Under the pieces are notes generated by a model. It saw only the letters and a program-made list of their open reading frames with translations. It was not told the origin of the DNA and ran no database searches. A DNA stretch of 64,000 nucleotides, taken from contig CM044955.1 of NCBI GenBank assembly GCA_024516035.1, forward strand, positions 14,562,079-14,626,078, given 5' to 3'. The stretch's first letter is position 1. The number at the start of each line of letters is the position of its first letter. This document shows positions 1-11,466 of the stretch, in pieces. The DNA is from Bactericera cockerelli. Lineage: Eukaryota; Arthropoda; Insecta; Hemiptera; Triozidae. The translations under genes and the position numbers were made by a program.

Positions 1-689
1 GACACAGGCCCCAAACTCACCAGACGACACCGAGAACTGCGCTTGAGATTTGCACGAGAACACGTGATTTATACAGATGAAGATTGGGGGCGTGTACTCT
101 TCTCGGATGTGAGCCGGTGCTGCCTGTATTTCAATGACAGGCGGAAAAGAGTATACAGGAGGCCTGGAGAACGCTTCATCCCCTATTGCATCCAAGAAAC
201 TGTGAGTTTTGGCGGTGGTTCTTACATGTTCAGGGCAGGGATTTCGTTGGAAGGAAAAACAAACCTGGTTATCATCAACTGTGGAAGTGAAGGTGGCACT
301 TTGACTGCAGTTAGGTACACTGACGAGATAATTGAAGAGCATATTGTTCCCTATGCAGACCAAGTCGGCAACAATTTCATCCTTATGCAGGATAACGCCA
401 GACCTCACACTGCACGCGTGGTTACAGATTTTCTCGGGAGGCTGGCATTCGCACGCTGGACTGGCCCGCCAACAGCCCCGACATGAATCCAATCGAACAC
501 CTATGGGACGAGTTAAAACGTCTTCTCCGCGCTGGAAAACCACCCCCTCAGAACCACAGGGAGCTCAAACAAGCACTCCTTGACGAATGGCAGGATATTC
601 CTCAGGAAGTCGTGAGGAATCTTATTCTGTCGATGAGAAACAGAATGCAGGCTGTCATTGAAGCGAGAGGTGGCAATACCAGATACTAA
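1..689 (+). pseudogene. Tc1/mariner transposase, 5'-truncated by window, frameshifted
   Basis: This is the C-terminal catalytic half of a Tc1-family cut-and-paste transposase. The first catalytic Asp lies in an LFSDVS motif near 100 (usual form FSDES), the second in QDNARPHTA at about 391, and the catalytic Glu in NPIEHLWDE at about 495. The second Asp and the Glu are 104 nt apart. The DD34E class needs 105, so one base is missing. The reading frame changes near 430-440, between VTDFL and the conserved LDWPANSPDMN block, so no intact protein can be made. The C-terminus ends at TAA around 687. The N-terminal DNA-binding domain would lie left of the window. Family assignment is firm; the copy is dead. 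Confidence 0.9.
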
Positions 690-1740
690 TCATAATCACG
701 TGTGAGAAAATACCTTGTGAAAAGTAAAATACATTGATTTTGAAAATTGATGTTTTCATGGAATTTAGCCCTTCTGCAGTATTTTATTTTTCTATTTTTA
801 GGTAGTGGAACCTTTTTAAAACTAAACATAGATTCTGCTTGACAACAAAATTACCTTTCTTTTCGTGTCATTCACAAAACTACAGGACGTAGAGAAAAAA
901 TTAAAAAAATCCTCAACTTTGAAATTTTTCTTGCCCCGAATTTTTTGATGATGAGTGTATAATAAAATTGTACTTTGTAGAGAGAAGAATATGCCTATTA
1001 GGTATGAGTTGAATGTGAAGTTAAACCCCACATAAATATAACTTTACTAGAGGACAATACAGCATCTCCTCTTCGGATTTTAGGTGCTTCATCATCTCAT
1101 CTTTTTTTTTTTCCTGCATTAATAATTATAATTTTACATTTATTATAAAACCCTCTACTCTCTTTAGTTTTAAATTCATTTCATAGGTACATTCCAGATT
1201 AATAATGTACTCCCAAAACTTTTTCATTAGAGGTTTATAATTTTCCTCGAATATAATATACCTAACATTTTAAAAATAATATAATTAGACTGAAGAAATC
1301 TCTTTTATTTTTAATCTCCTTATGTATTTTACATTACTGCGAGCTCATACTCTTTTCTTCGGCGTAAAAGTGATAAATCAGAGGCGGATACGTCAATGTA
1401 AGCAGCGACCAGTGGCGGTCGATGGGTAGGTACCAGTTAAAATTTCTTGAATAAGTACTTCATTCAGTTTCCACCAGAGCCTAAGCCTGGTCAATGTACT
1501 CATGCTACTTTTTATTGTTTAAATATTAATTAATGTATTTTGCCTTTTTTTAAAATGTTAATCATGTTTTATGCTACTTTATGCTACTCAAGCTAAACTG
1601 TTTGTGTTAAAACTTTCCACCAATCAGAGCACTCGCCAGAAGACTAATAACTGGAGAAAAGTCCTTGTCCGCTTTTAGCTACAAGCCTGCATGAGTAATT
1701 GAGTAACTCGACCTTGCCAACAGTATTGCGCAACGAAATT

Positions 1741-1972
1741 GTGTCGTATAACATGAACACAAATAAATATATCTAAAGGGTTGGGTGGAAGAGATGTCCA
1801 TAGGAAATAACCCCGCCCTTAAGTTAGGATATCTGTATATATTTTTTTTATTCTTTTCTTGTTTAAATATTGTGAATTTTATAGTTAATTTTCACCATTA
1901 TTTGTCTGTATATGTATAATATACATATATGTTCTACTAATAAAGAGTTTCTAAATAAATAAATAAAGGCAA
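1741..1972 (+). repeat. Dispersed repeat G, probable 3' end of a non-LTR element
   Basis: The segment contains GGTGGAAGAGATG, ATAACCCCGCCCT and AATAAAGAGTTTCTAAATA blocks, ending in an (AAAT)n-like tail. A second copy at 57155-58230 shares these blocks but is split by a fold-back element, so this copy serves as the empty-site reference. An A-rich tail plus AATAAA suggests a retroposed 3' end; the parent element is not visible. Confidence 0.6.
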
Positions 1973-2189
1973 CTACGATATGGGCAACTAAAATTTTGTA
2001 GCAGTCCGTTAAAATAGTAAATTTTAATTGTTTCTCTCTAGAAATAATGTACCAAAGGTAAAATAACCTATATTCATGTCAAATTTCAAATTGATTTCGA
2101 GAAATGCAAGCTTCAGATCGGAGATGCAATACCCATTACATTATTATATGACATTATATTAATTTGTGACTGCCACTTAAGGTATTCAT

Positions 2190-2335
2190 AAATATCATAT
2201 TTGTGTTAATCACTATCGTGATATCACAACTACTCAAACTCGCTTCTCGAAATCTACGCTGAAACCGGGACTTGAACCACCGACCTCGAGGTTACAAGTC
2301 CGCCGCCTTATCGATCAAGCTATACTGAGGTGAGC
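2190..2335 (-). mobile_element. SINE family B (tRNA-related)
   Basis: Read on the minus strand it has a tRNA-like head (AGCTTGATCGATAAGGCGGC), a B-box-like GGTTCAAGTCCCGG, and a body of GTTTGAGTAGTTGTGATATC followed by GTGATTAACACAAATATGAT. The same head-body order recurs at 10335-10502, 30402-30528, 36146-36292 and 44796-44932. That makes it a dispersed family and not a functional tRNA. Confidence 0.8.
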
Positions 2336-2494
2336 TTTTTTAAACTTTTTATTTATAAATATCTAGTTCTTGTGGCGAAAACATGCTGGAGAAATTAGAA
2401 TGGTCCCAATTTCCTCGGAAAGTAGGCACCATGAGAACAAGGCAAGCACCTCGGTGCAAATACCAGAAAACCTAGAAATAAAACCCTATAATTT

Positions 2495-2778
2495 AAACTT
2501 TTTTGTTATTTCATAATTTCTACACTTTCTCTTTTTCATTATTATCACAATCATTTCCTCTCAACTTCTTTCCATTTCCTCCTCCAACTCTAACTTTACC
2601 TTTATTTCCCCCACCACTCATATCCCCACCTCTCATATTCCTCACATCCCTCATTCCCTCCACTCCTCACAAGCTAGAGAACACAGATACACACTCTTTT
2701 CTTGCTCTTCCCCTTTCTTTTCTTCTAAATACTTTTTTCTCTCTCCTCACTCTCTCTCTCTCTCTTTTTCTTTTTTAA
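2495..2778. repeat. Polypyrimidine-rich tract
   Basis: The + strand is almost entirely C and T for about 280 bp and ends in a (CT)n run. The 91-residue open frame through it consists mostly of Ser, Leu, Phe and Pro and is a composition artefact. Such purine/pyrimidine asymmetry can form triplex DNA, but nothing here shows that it does. Confidence 0.7.
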
Positions 2779-3117
2779 TCGATCTGATATGAGATTTTAC
2801 ATACCATTAAATTTTTCCATTTTCGTCGGAAGGGAACGTACACGCGCAAATGCGATGAAGATTCAAATTTTTCTCCTCAATGTTTCCATCCGTGTTCTAT
2901 TTGAAATTCTTTTTCTATACGCTCTCTCTTCCTTAATTAAATATTCTCCTTACTTCACATCCATTAGTGAAAGAGAAATAGGGGAATTTTTTGTGGAGCC
3001 TTTGCTTCGGATGGCCCAGGAATTGTTCCCTGTGGCACACCATGGGATGTGTGCAGAAATAGGCCGTTTTAATAATTTTTATTCGTTTTTTGTATCACCA
3101 AACATTGTTACCAAACA

Positions 3118-3262
3118 CCGGTAGCTCAGTGGTAAAGGAGGCACTCTGTGAATCCAGAGATTCTAGAGGTCGTGGGTTCGAAACCCAGCCGGGACATGAA
3201 AGTTGTCCTCTCATTAGGAATTTTTACCACATAATAATATAATAAGTCTTGGGCTTACTGCT
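3118..3262 (+). mobile_element. SINE family A (tRNA-related)
   Basis: A tRNA-like head begins GGTAGCTCAGTGGTAAAGG (A box) and continues to GTGGGTTCGAAACCC (B box) and CCGGGACATG. It is followed by the family tail ACCACATAATAATATAATAAGTCTTGGGCTTACTGC in broken form. Related copies lie at 4180-4413, 53850-54014 and 63000-63178. The extended, non-cloverleaf 3' body argues against a real tRNA gene. Confidence 0.8.
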
Positions 3263-4179
3263 GGAATAATTTATGTAAATTTAGAAATCTGAAAAAAAGA
3301 AAGAGAAATACCAATCTATACAAGAAACAATGGGTTGAGCCACATCGAGCTTGGAGAGGAACTAAGGCTGGGTGAGGTTAATTTTATTGGAGTAGCTGGG
3401 TTTCTTTACCAAAGAAAGGAGCGAACTTGATATTATAAACAGCTTAAAGCTGGTTGCGTAATACACCATTCTACTTCTTAAGTTTATTTTTTTTGTATTT
3501 AAGAGACAATTAAAAAAAAACCAACACCACAGACTAAATAATTGAAGGTTCTATTTTTTATTATCTAAGGAAAATTAAGCAACTTTTCAATGTAAAATTA
3601 CGTGAGGGCCTAAATATTATTTACTTAATCATTTTTTGTGTTAAAGTGACATTTTTATATATTAAATATAAAAAAACCCCAACACCGCAAATCATAGATT
3701 TGAAGGTTAATTTTTCCTAAGGAAAATTAGCGCGTTTTCAATGTAACCAGGTAAATTTACAAGGTAATGCCTCTATAGTTTTGGCAGCAACACTAAAAAC
3801 CCTGCATTGAACAGCAGTTTGTTAATTTGTTGGGGAAAAAAAGATAACTAGATTAATATATCAAGAGTAAGTATTTTACTGATATGTATGTATGATTTTA
3901 TTTGTGGTGAAGCACAAGGCCTCTTCACAATGTTTGTGGGTAGCGCAGCATTACAAGAGCCCCTCGTTCACATTCCGAATTATTCTATTACATTAATTTC
4001 TTTTTACTCTGGTAAAGCCGCCACGGGTCGTTACCCATACAAGTAAGAACTCATTTTTCCTCCCGAGGTATGAGTATTTTACTCAATTGTAGTTTAATAC
4101 CTTACTTTTTCCTCAAAACCTGAATACTTGTTCGGAACAACAAGGAGAACCTCCTAACATTTTTTTATTAAGGTAGTTG
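3263..4179. other. Non-coding stretch
   Basis: No gene is visible. Around 3340-3440 the phrases GGCTGGGTGAGGTTAATTTT and GTAGCTGGGTTTCTTTACC match the body of the 5S-derived SINE family without its 5S head, so a truncated copy is likely. Confidence 0.5.
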
Positions 4180-4413
4180 CGCCCCTGAACCACTTTCGCA
4201 TAACTCTTCAGGACACTTTACCTTTACATCTTACATCCATGCCATTCTGGAAATAATAATAATAATATCGCCTTATTTATATTGCCCGATTAAGACTATT
4301 AGAGTCCCATAATTCCAGCAGTAAACGAAAAAACTCGGTCAGAATTGGCCGGGATTCGAACCCACAACCTCCGGGTCAGCAACCAATGCTCTTAACCACT
4401 CAGACCCGGAGGT
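4180..4413 (-). mobile_element. SINE family A (tRNA-related)
   Basis: On the minus strand, the head with a GGGTTCGAATCCCGGCC B box (plus-strand 4347-4363) is followed by a tail reading GGGACTCTAATAGTCTTAAT and an (ATT)n end at 4252-4268. The segment 4180-4240 (TTTACCTTTACATC, CCATGCCATTCTGG) is shared with the copy at 53850-54014. The two copies may therefore be composite, or belong to one longer subfamily. Confidence 0.75.
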
Positions 4414-4635
4414 CGACCTGCTGTCACTTTACCTTAAACTCAAGAAGGGAAACGCAAGGTTGTTTTAACAACGTGGCGGAAAATGCCACGGACTTCGTGC
4501 CTTTCTCGGGCATCACGCTTTTAAACAGCCAAATACATTACATTACATTACATATTTACTGGGGGTCTTTTCTACATATAGAAGAAATTCCTGTGTGCTG
4601 CGTCCATTATTTAGAACTATTGCACCCCATTTTGC

Positions 4636-7600
4636 TCACTCTTCACTTTCGAAGACATCTGCTGCCCTTAAGAAGTTTAGCAGGTGTTTTATGGGTTCCG
4701 AGTGTATTGTTTCCAACTCTTGCCCTGGATATCCAAGAGTTTGGAGTCTTGTGAGTGCAAGTGCTGGGCACTCAAGTAGGATATGAGTGGCCGTTTCCTC
4801 ACTCTCAAGACATTTTCTACACTCAACTGTGCCATTGTATACCCCAATGGTGTTTAAGTGTTTTCTCAGGGAACAGTGGCCTGTTAATAGACCAACTATT
4901 TCTCTGATGTTTTTCCTACCCAGACTAGTGAGTTTTTGGGTTGTTGTTTTTAGAGGCTCTTTTATCATTTCCTTAGATTGCCTAAGTCCTATGACATTTT
5001 TCCAGTCCTTTTTGTGTCTATCTCGGATCCAGTCAGTTATAGCTCCTTTTACTATACATTTAGGTATGGCAAGAGCAGGTTCTGGTCCGATATAGATTGT
5101 TTCTGATCCAGCTTTTGCAAGTTGGTCAGCTTTTTCATTTCCTTCTACACCAGTATGTCCTGGTACCCAGATTAACTGGATACTATTGGTTCTGGCTAAT
5201 CTTTCGAGGGATCTTCTACATTCCCAAACAAGTTTTGAACTTATTTGGTATGATGTTATAGCTTTAATTGCTGCTTGGCTGTCAGATAGTATTTTAATGT
5301 CTTTCTTAAAGAATCTCATTTCAATGCTTTTCTGCACAGCTATAAGGATGGCTAGGACTTCAGCTTGAAATACTGTGGCATGTTTTCCCAAGCTACTTTA
5401 ATTTGTTTCTTGGGATGTACGCCAAATATTCCCGCTCCTGTCCCATCCTTGGTTTTGGATCCGTCAGTATACCATACTACATCACCTTTTTTCATTTTTT
5501 CCTTTGTTCTCCAGTGTTCTCTAGAGTGTATTACTAGTTCTACTGGAGAGGTAAATATGTGTTTTTTTGGCATATAATCTGAGATCATAAGAAGCCTTTC
5601 ATCTTTTACGATGGAGTTTATTCTGACATGTCCCAAATGGGGGTTTTTGGGTTTCCAGTGATTATTGCACTCTAGTCTATATGAAGCTGCTCTAGCCATC
5701 CCTTTGATATAAATATCAAGAGGGGGAAGGTCTAGTATTGCTTCTAGTGCTAGGGAGGGTGTGGTTCTCATAGCTCCAGTAATACCTAGACAAGCCTGCC
5801 TTTGTATCTTGCCTATCTTGGTTTTTGCTGTAACTTGTTCTACCTTTGGCCACCACACAAGGGAACCATAGGTAATTAATGGTCTAATTACCATGGTGTA
5901 CAACCAGTAAACCATCTTTGGTTTTAGACCCCAAGATTTCCCAAAGGTTCTTCTGCATGTATTCATGCAGATCTGCGCTTTGTTTACAACTTTTTCAATA
6001 TGACTATTCCAGGTCAGTTTCTTGTCAAGTGTAACTCCAAGATACTTAACCTCATTAGCCATTATGAGTTCTGTACCAAACAATGTTGGGTGTTTTTTCA
6101 TTTCCCTTCATGACTTTCCTCGTAAAAGGAACAAGGGTAGTTTTTGAGGGGTTGACTCTTAGACTCTCTTTAATGCACCAGTTTTCAACTACAGTCAAAG
6201 CTTGCTGCATTAGATCTAAGCTCATTTCCATGTATTTCCCTAGGATTATTATGACAATGTCATCTGCATAACCTAGAGATAGGAATCCCATTCCATTGAG
6301 TTCTATCAGCAGTGAATCAACCACGAGAGTCCACAAAATGGGCGATAAGACACCACCCTGTGGACATCCTTTCGTGGTTTCCACTACTAATGTTTCTTCA
6401 TGTATGGTTGTTATAATTATTCTGCCTTTGAGCATAGTTTCAATCCATCTGATTAGAGATGAATTGATCTCTTTCTCTTCCGCAGCTTTAATTATTGATT
6501 TGAAGGATGTGTTATCAAACGCACCTTCAATGTCTAGGAATGCTGTAAGGGCAATTTCCTTATGTGCCAAGCTATTCTCAATTGAATGTACTAGTTTGTG
6601 TAGGGCTGTCTCTGTTGATTTGCCCGCTTGATAGGCATATTGATTCTCATGTATAAGAGCTTTTGCTTTTAACATGTCTTTCAAATTCCTGTCAATAATT
6701 TTCTCCATGGTCTTCATGACAAAGGAGTTGAGACTGATAGGTCTAAATGATTTTGCCTGACCATAATGTCCTTTGCCTGGTTTCGGTATAAAGATAACTT
6801 TAACTTGTCTCCAAACGAAAGGTAGGTATCCCATTGCTATACTAGCTCTGTATATATATACCAGGTGAGGTATTAGTATATCCTGTGATTCCTGTAACAT
6901 ACAAGGAAATATACCATCTACACCTGGACTTTTAAATGCGCCAAATGTGTGTATGGCCCACTTGATTGAAGATGCTGTAATCAGCCATCTCGCGAATTTC
7001 CAGTCTTCTTTTTCTGGTCTTCTCCAAGGAGTTCCAGTTTGAGTGTCTGTTCTTTCGTAGGATCCAGGGAAGTGACAGTCTAGTAAAACTTTCATTGTCT
7101 CTTTTCCTGTTTTTGTGTACTCTTCATTAGAGTTTAGTAGGGTTCCAATAGGATTTATTGGAACTGTTTTTAGGATTTTATTTAGTCTACTTGTTTCTAC
7201 TGTGTTCTCTATAGTTCCACAGAAGTTTCTAAATGATATCCTTTTTGCTTTTCTAACTTCTATGTTGTACTTTGTAAGTGCTGATCGGTATTCCGTCCAC
7301 ACGTTGTACTTCATAGCTATTCGAAAAAGTTTTCTAACATTTGCTCTTTGCTGAGCTAATGACGCATTCCACCATCTTGTTCTACCTTTACAGGTTTTCA
7401 CGATTGGTGGATTGTTAATTTCATAGGCTACTTTCAGAGTATCTTGCAGATGTTCTGCATACTCATCAAGTTCCCTATGATTCTTAATATTATTATTTAC
7501 AGGGCCAATAGTTTCTTCGAGAGTCTGCCGGAAATTAATCCAGTTAGTTCTGCGAGGATCTCTATATATTCCCTGTTCTTTAGTACTTCCCTCTATCTCA

Positions 7601-8301
7601 AAGTAGATGTGTTGATGGTCAGCCAGAGATGGTTCCTTCAAAACCTCCCACTTTGAGATAGAGTTTGAAATGTGCTGAGTGCACAAAGTTATATCCAAAA
7701 CCTCTTTTCTGTTAACAGTAATAAAAGTTGGTCTGTTTCCCTTATTTAACAAGAATAGGTTGTTACTTACCATAAAGTCCAGGAGATGATCTCCTCTCTC
7801 GTTGGTATTTGTGCTGTTCCAGATGACGTTGTGCGCATTTGCATCACAGCCAAGGATTAGCTGGATGTTCTCCTCGTGTGCATACTGGACCAGCTGTTGC
7901 ACTTCCATCGTGGGTGGTGGTCTGGGTGAGTCATGGGGAAAGTATGCCGAGCCGATAATGACTTCATGTTCTCCTCCATGTGTTTTGTACTTTAGCTTCA
8001 CTGCAACCAGGTCTTTCCCACAGAATTCCTGAAGCACTAAGAAGCTAGTGTTGTGTCTCTTGTGGAGTATGATACAGGTCCGAGGGGTTTCTAACATCCT
8101 TTTGTCATATATTAGAAAACCCCCAGATTCTTTCAGCCCACATACTTTGTTCTTAACACACCAAGGTTCTTGGACAAGGACAAAGTCCAGGTCCATTACC
8201 TGGAATGTCTGAACAAGTTGGGCAGTGGCAAGCTTTTTATGCTGGATGTTGGCTTGAAGTACCTTCACCACCATCCTGCATTTGCTTGGGTTTCTTCTCA
8301 A
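4636..8301 (-). pseudogene. LINE ORF2: APE endonuclease, reverse transcriptase, RNase H; two frameshifts
   Basis: ORF2 would nick target DNA and copy the element RNA into it. The piece 6055-8301 (748 residues) carries the endonuclease, with LQANIQHKK, VQEPW, GCDANAHN and a SLADHQH catalytic block. It also carries the reverse transcriptase, with FRPISLNSF, LDIEGAFDN, GCPQGGVLSP and the catalytic GYADDIV. The chain continues in another frame at 5352-6101 (VKYLGVTLDKKL, then YTDGSKTKDGTGAG of RNase H). It shifts again to 4636-5391 (AEVLAIL, LSDSQAAIKAI, WVPGHTGVEGNEKADQLA). The breaks fall near 6090 beside a run of six T and near 5390 at GGGAAAA; each could be a one-base indel or a sequencing error. 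ORF1 and ORF2 overlap by 65 nt. Confidence 0.9.
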
Positions 8302-9355
8302 TTATAGAGAAGCTGATCTTGAAGAAGCTCAGGAAGAGCGAAAGCCCTCTGTCCTTTAGCTTCCTCAGCTCCTCTTCATTGAGTAGAAACACAACAGTTC
8401 TACCAACGGGTTCTGCTTTTGTGTTAATTATTTTCCAGTCTTCTGTATTAATGCCCTTGTTTTGGACATTCAGATTCTGGAGAATAGTTTCTATTGCTCG
8501 GCTGTTAAGAGCAGCCGGCAATCTTGTAATTACTTTAGTGGTGTTAAGTACCAATCTTGCGTCCCCCACCAGCAAGTTGATACCCTTCCACTCTTTTTTT
8601 TTTCCTACACAGTCTATGAACCATTTCTGTGTAGGTATGTTTGAGCATGTGGCTACAAACGCACCATTTTCAATCCTGCTATTGAAGAATTGAGGACCAT
8701 TACCATCTTCCAATGGTCTAATGTGTTCCTCCATCTTCTCCAGCAGGTCACTCAGATCATCTTCTGACAGCTTGCTTTCAGGAAATCCTTCCAGCCATGC
8801 TGCCATCTTGATGGTCTTGAGTGAAGCGCTATAAGAAACCTTAAGTTTCTTCTTATCAGCGTCTTTTGATGGTGTACTATCCTCTGATCTCTGTCTTTTA
8901 AGAGCAGTTTCAGAGGTTTTTACCACTGGAGATGCCGTTGAAGAAGTACTACTCTTCCCTGGTTTCTCCAGTGTCCAAGTTCCCGCAGCCATCTTTCTTG
9001 CTTTTTTGAGCTTTCTGGTTTGGGAAAGTGTTAACTTTGGTTTCAACGAGAGTCTACCAAGTTTATTTGTTGCATTTTTTGTGTTACTGTCTGACAAACT
9101 GTCTTCAGTAACTGCAATGTTTAAATCTTTGCAAGCCTGCGCACTGGCTTCTTGCAAGATTTCTTCATCTGAATCTACAGCCATCGATAGAGAATCTGTA
9201 GTTTCAGATGAAGTGGGAAGAATAGGAGTCTCAGCAGTGACCTGCTCAGATTGAGCTTCCACTGCTGAGGGGGATATAGAGGGGTTAGGATTTAAAGGAG
9301 GATTGGGTTGGGTTTGATTTGAAGGGGGGTTCATAGTTGTTCCCACGAGAAGCAA
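8237..9355 (-). CDS. LINE ORF1 protein (DUF4780-like, nucleocapsid role)
   Basis: A 372-residue open frame directly upstream of ORF2 on the same strand, overlapping it by 65 nt. Residues 1-130 are low-complexity and rich in Ser, Thr, Pro and Gln; 130-190 are basic (KLGRLSLKPK, KKARKMAAG, DKKKLKVSYS), fitting RNA binding. The C-terminal 150 residues (FNSRIENG, TQKWFIDCV, VQNKGINTEDW, LFLSFFKISF) resemble the DUF4780 domain of insect LINE ORF1 proteins. I see no CCHC knuckle. The frame is open, although ORF2 is broken. Confidence 0.8.
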   Translation of the reverse strand: MLLVGTTMNPPSNQTQPNPPLNPNPSISPSAVEAQSEQVTAETPILPTSSETTDSLSMAVDSDEEILQEASAQACKDLNIAVTEDSLSDSNTKNATNKLGRLSLKPKLTLSQTRKLKKARKMAAGTWTLEKPGKSSTSSTASPVVKTSETALKRQRSEDSTPSKDADKKKLKVSYSASLKTIKMAAWLEGFPESKLSEDDLSDLLEKMEEHIRPLEDGNGPQFFNSRIENGAFVATCSNIPTQKWFIDCVGKKKEWKGINLLVGDARLVLNTTKVITRLPAALNSRAIETILQNLNVQNKGINTEDWKIINTKAEPVGRTVVFLLNEEELRKLKDRGLSLFLSFFKISFSIIEKKPKQMQDGGEGTSSQHPA

Positions 9356-9700
9356 GGGATGAGGAGGTCCACCAGGGAAGCGCCCCGCTTTCCAAGGTAA
9401 GGGTGAATACTCTGAAGGGCCCCAGGTATTCAGAGGTGTATATTAGCGATCAAGTTTAACCCCTTGACCATTCAGCCCTCGGCATATACATAACCTTGGC
9501 TTAGGGGTGGTTATCACTAGCTCAACCTGTAAGTATAAGATCAAATGTATATTATCTGTTCATCAGATTTCAATATCTGATTAGTATATTGAGAACCCTT
9601 TGCGTACTTGATTGATCCTGGTGGTATTAAATTGTTAGTTGCTAAAAAGTATCCAGGGAACAGGGCTTATCGAATTGTCAGAGATTGAAAAATCTCATTT

Positions 9701-10334
9701 CCCCTGTGAGAGCAAACAAACATAAATTCAGGATGTGCACAGTACGCAAAGTGTTCAATGTGGGATATACCGACCACCCGGTCCTGGGCAGAACTCAGCC
9801 ATTACATACTAGCATGCAGCATGCAATGTTACCAGCCCCCGGGAACGTGCGCATACACGTGCACGTGGACCCGCCTGTCCAGAATTATCTAGGTGCACAC
9901 AGTTACAGCATTCGCCCCCTGTGTACCCTAGACCGAGGGCCAAATAGAATCAATGGACTTGAAAGGAGCCTAGACATTGGATTTGGGCGTCCATACAAAC
10001 CTCTCACCACCGTGATTTAGGTATCAATACCTATCTCACGGACACGGAATTATTATTATTACAGCCACAGGCCACGCCGGTAGTTCATCCGGCCCTGAGA
10101 AAACGTATACTCTCAAGTTCAGATGAACATTTTGTGCTTTCTATATATCTATAGTTTCTATGTAAGTATAAGAAGCTAAGGAGCGCAGGAAACTTTAGCG
10201 AAAGTGGAAAACAATTTAGTTCCAGGAAGCAACAATAGAGACATCATGTCACGCAATTATAATACAAAGGTCCGTAAAGGTTACTCGGGAGGTGAGAAAA
10301 GAAGGGAAAACACTGGACGCTCACAAACCTTCGA
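9701..10334. other. Unassigned stretch, part GC-richer
   Basis: 9750-10090 is clearly richer in G and C than its surroundings and keeps a 111-residue open frame (9685-10020) without recognisable domains. It may be an outer 5' region of the LINE or a remnant of another element. A short inverted repeat (CACCGTGATTTAGGTAT against ACCTATCTCACGG) sits at 10007-10042. Confidence 0.4.
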
Positions 10335-10502
10335 AACATTTTGAAACAAATCGATAAGGTAGCTTAATCGATAACGCGGCGGACTTGAAACCTGGAGGTT
10401 GATGGTTCAAGTGCCGGTTCCAGCGTTGATTTAGTAACGCTAGAGTTTGAGTAGTTGTTGTGATATCACGAAAGTGATTAACACTAAAATATGATAACTT
10501 TT
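10335..10502 (+). mobile_element. SINE family B (tRNA-related)
   Basis: It contains AGCTTAATCGATAACGCGGC, GGTTGATGGTTCAAGTGCCG, GTTTGAGTAGTTGTTGTGAT and GTGATTAACACTAAAATATG in the family order, ending at a T-rich stretch. Confidence 0.8.
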
Positions 10503-10639
10503 TTTTTAAAACTAACCTCACTCATCCTGAGCAGGGGTGAGACGTCCACAAAGCTTCGAAGCATTTTGAAACAAATAATGGTTTTTGGGCGAGAGGGTGT
10601 TTATCGTCACTTTAAATTGCATTGTCATATCACGACGGG

Positions 10640-10870
10640 TGTTTTAAACTCCATTCTCTGGAACCTTACAAACTTAACTTCTCAATTTGACCTGAACTAG
10701 CCTTAGTGGGGCCGGAAATAGCCACCATCACGAGTATTTGAATTTGAATTGTGACCCATCCGAGTCCTAACCTCGCTGGGCGGTGCTTAATTTCAGTGAC
10801 AGAACAAGCACTAGCGTATTCATTTTTCCTCTGGTAATACCCCCTCTTGTCGTTACCCATTTACTTTCCG
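10640..10870 (-). mobile_element. 5S rRNA-derived SINE (family D)
   Basis: On the minus strand, 10710-10815 reads GAATACGC, then TGTCACTGAAATTAAGCA, then AGCGAGGTTAGGACTCGGAT and GGGTCAC. This follows the order of insect 5S rRNA (GAATAC, GATCACCGAAATTAAGCA, GGTTAGTACTTGGATGGGGG). A non-5S body with CTCGTGATGGTGGCTATTTC follows down to about 10640. Since the body is shared with the other copies, it is a SINE and not a 5S gene. Confidence 0.75.
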
Positions 10871-11248
10871 TGTCCAGTTCTTGTTCGTATCTTGGCCATC
10901 TAGAAAAGAGCTGTCTAGACATGACCGTGTCATTTGCATGAAAAAGGTCTTGATCTATGCAGGGTCTCTCTTTAGAGTTTATAAGTAACTTCATTTTTCC
11001 TCACGAGTTTTAGGACGTGGAGCTCGGATATCCAAATTGGTAGGATTTTTTCCACTCAGCTGAAATTCGAAAGCTTAGAAATCTACTCGAGCGCAGTGCT
11101 CCCAATTTATGTTTCAATTTTTGCACCTACCTGACCAGTGACCAACCATTAGGGTAGAATGTAGATATGTGAGTAGTTTGTGTTGAGAGTAATCTCAACA
11201 GTATCTACTCATTTTATGGATCTCTAAAACAACAACAACCACCAAATA

Positions 11249-11466
11249 ACTCTTCACTGGTAGTCAAGTGGTTAACGCGTCTGGTAATCCAGGTAGTGTA
11301 GGGATCCGTTGGTTCTAATCCCACCCAGTGCATGAATTTTCCTAATTAATTTGAGTTTGTTACCACATAATAAAAAGACTGTGAGGGTTATGTGGTAGAA
11401 AATGCGTTAAGCATTAACCTCGCCTGGTGGTTACCCTCCACTAAAGAGTGTTATTATTAAATAACA
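11249..11466 (+). mobile_element. SINE family C (tRNA-related), near full length
   Basis: The head GGTAGTCAAGTGGTTAACGC and B-box-like TTGGTTCTAATCCCACCC are followed by GTTTGTTACCACATAATAAA, GAGGGTTATGTGGTAGAAAA, TAACCTCGCCTGGTGG and CCACTAAAGAGTGTTATTAT. Partial copies lie at 25655-25780, 38398-38470 and 63360-63500. Confidence 0.8.

Larger units (their letters stand above)
690..3117. other. Non-coding AT-rich stretch with dispersed repeats
   Basis: I see no credible gene here. The first 150 bp or so may be the 3' non-coding end of the Tc1 element. Open frames at 822-1031 and 2789-3124 are AT-rich and lack any recognisable domain. Separately listed repeats occupy 1741-1972, 2190-2335 and 2495-2778. 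Confidence 0.6.
4530..9700 (-). mobile_element. Non-LTR retrotransposon (LINE) with RNase H, ORF1 and ORF2
   Basis: A nearly full-length LINE runs right to left: ORF1 (8237-9355), then ORF2 (4636-8301), then a short 3' UTR. It ends at 4534-4553 in four copies of a pentamer (TAATG on the minus strand) in place of poly(A), as in I-type elements that end in short repeats. The 5' boundary is uncertain; 9356-9700 could be 5' UTR. ORF2 order is endonuclease, reverse transcriptase, RNase H. Presence of RNase H and the DUF4780-like ORF1 suggest the I/R1/LOA assemblage; I cannot fix the clade by eye. No target-site duplication was found. Confidence 0.85.

Noticed and set aside
2503..2778. A coding frame of 91 residues
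   Set aside because: It is a pyrimidine-tract artefact of Ser, Leu, Phe and Pro codons. The same applies to 28884-29096, 29978-30238 and 14696-15028.
3118..3196. A functional tRNA gene
   Set aside because: It has A- and B-box-like sequences, but the spacing and 3' body match dispersed SINE copies and no full cloverleaf with a clean acceptor stem is visible.
8205..8693. A + strand gene of 162 residues
   Set aside because: Antisense shadow of the LINE ORF1/ORF2 junction.
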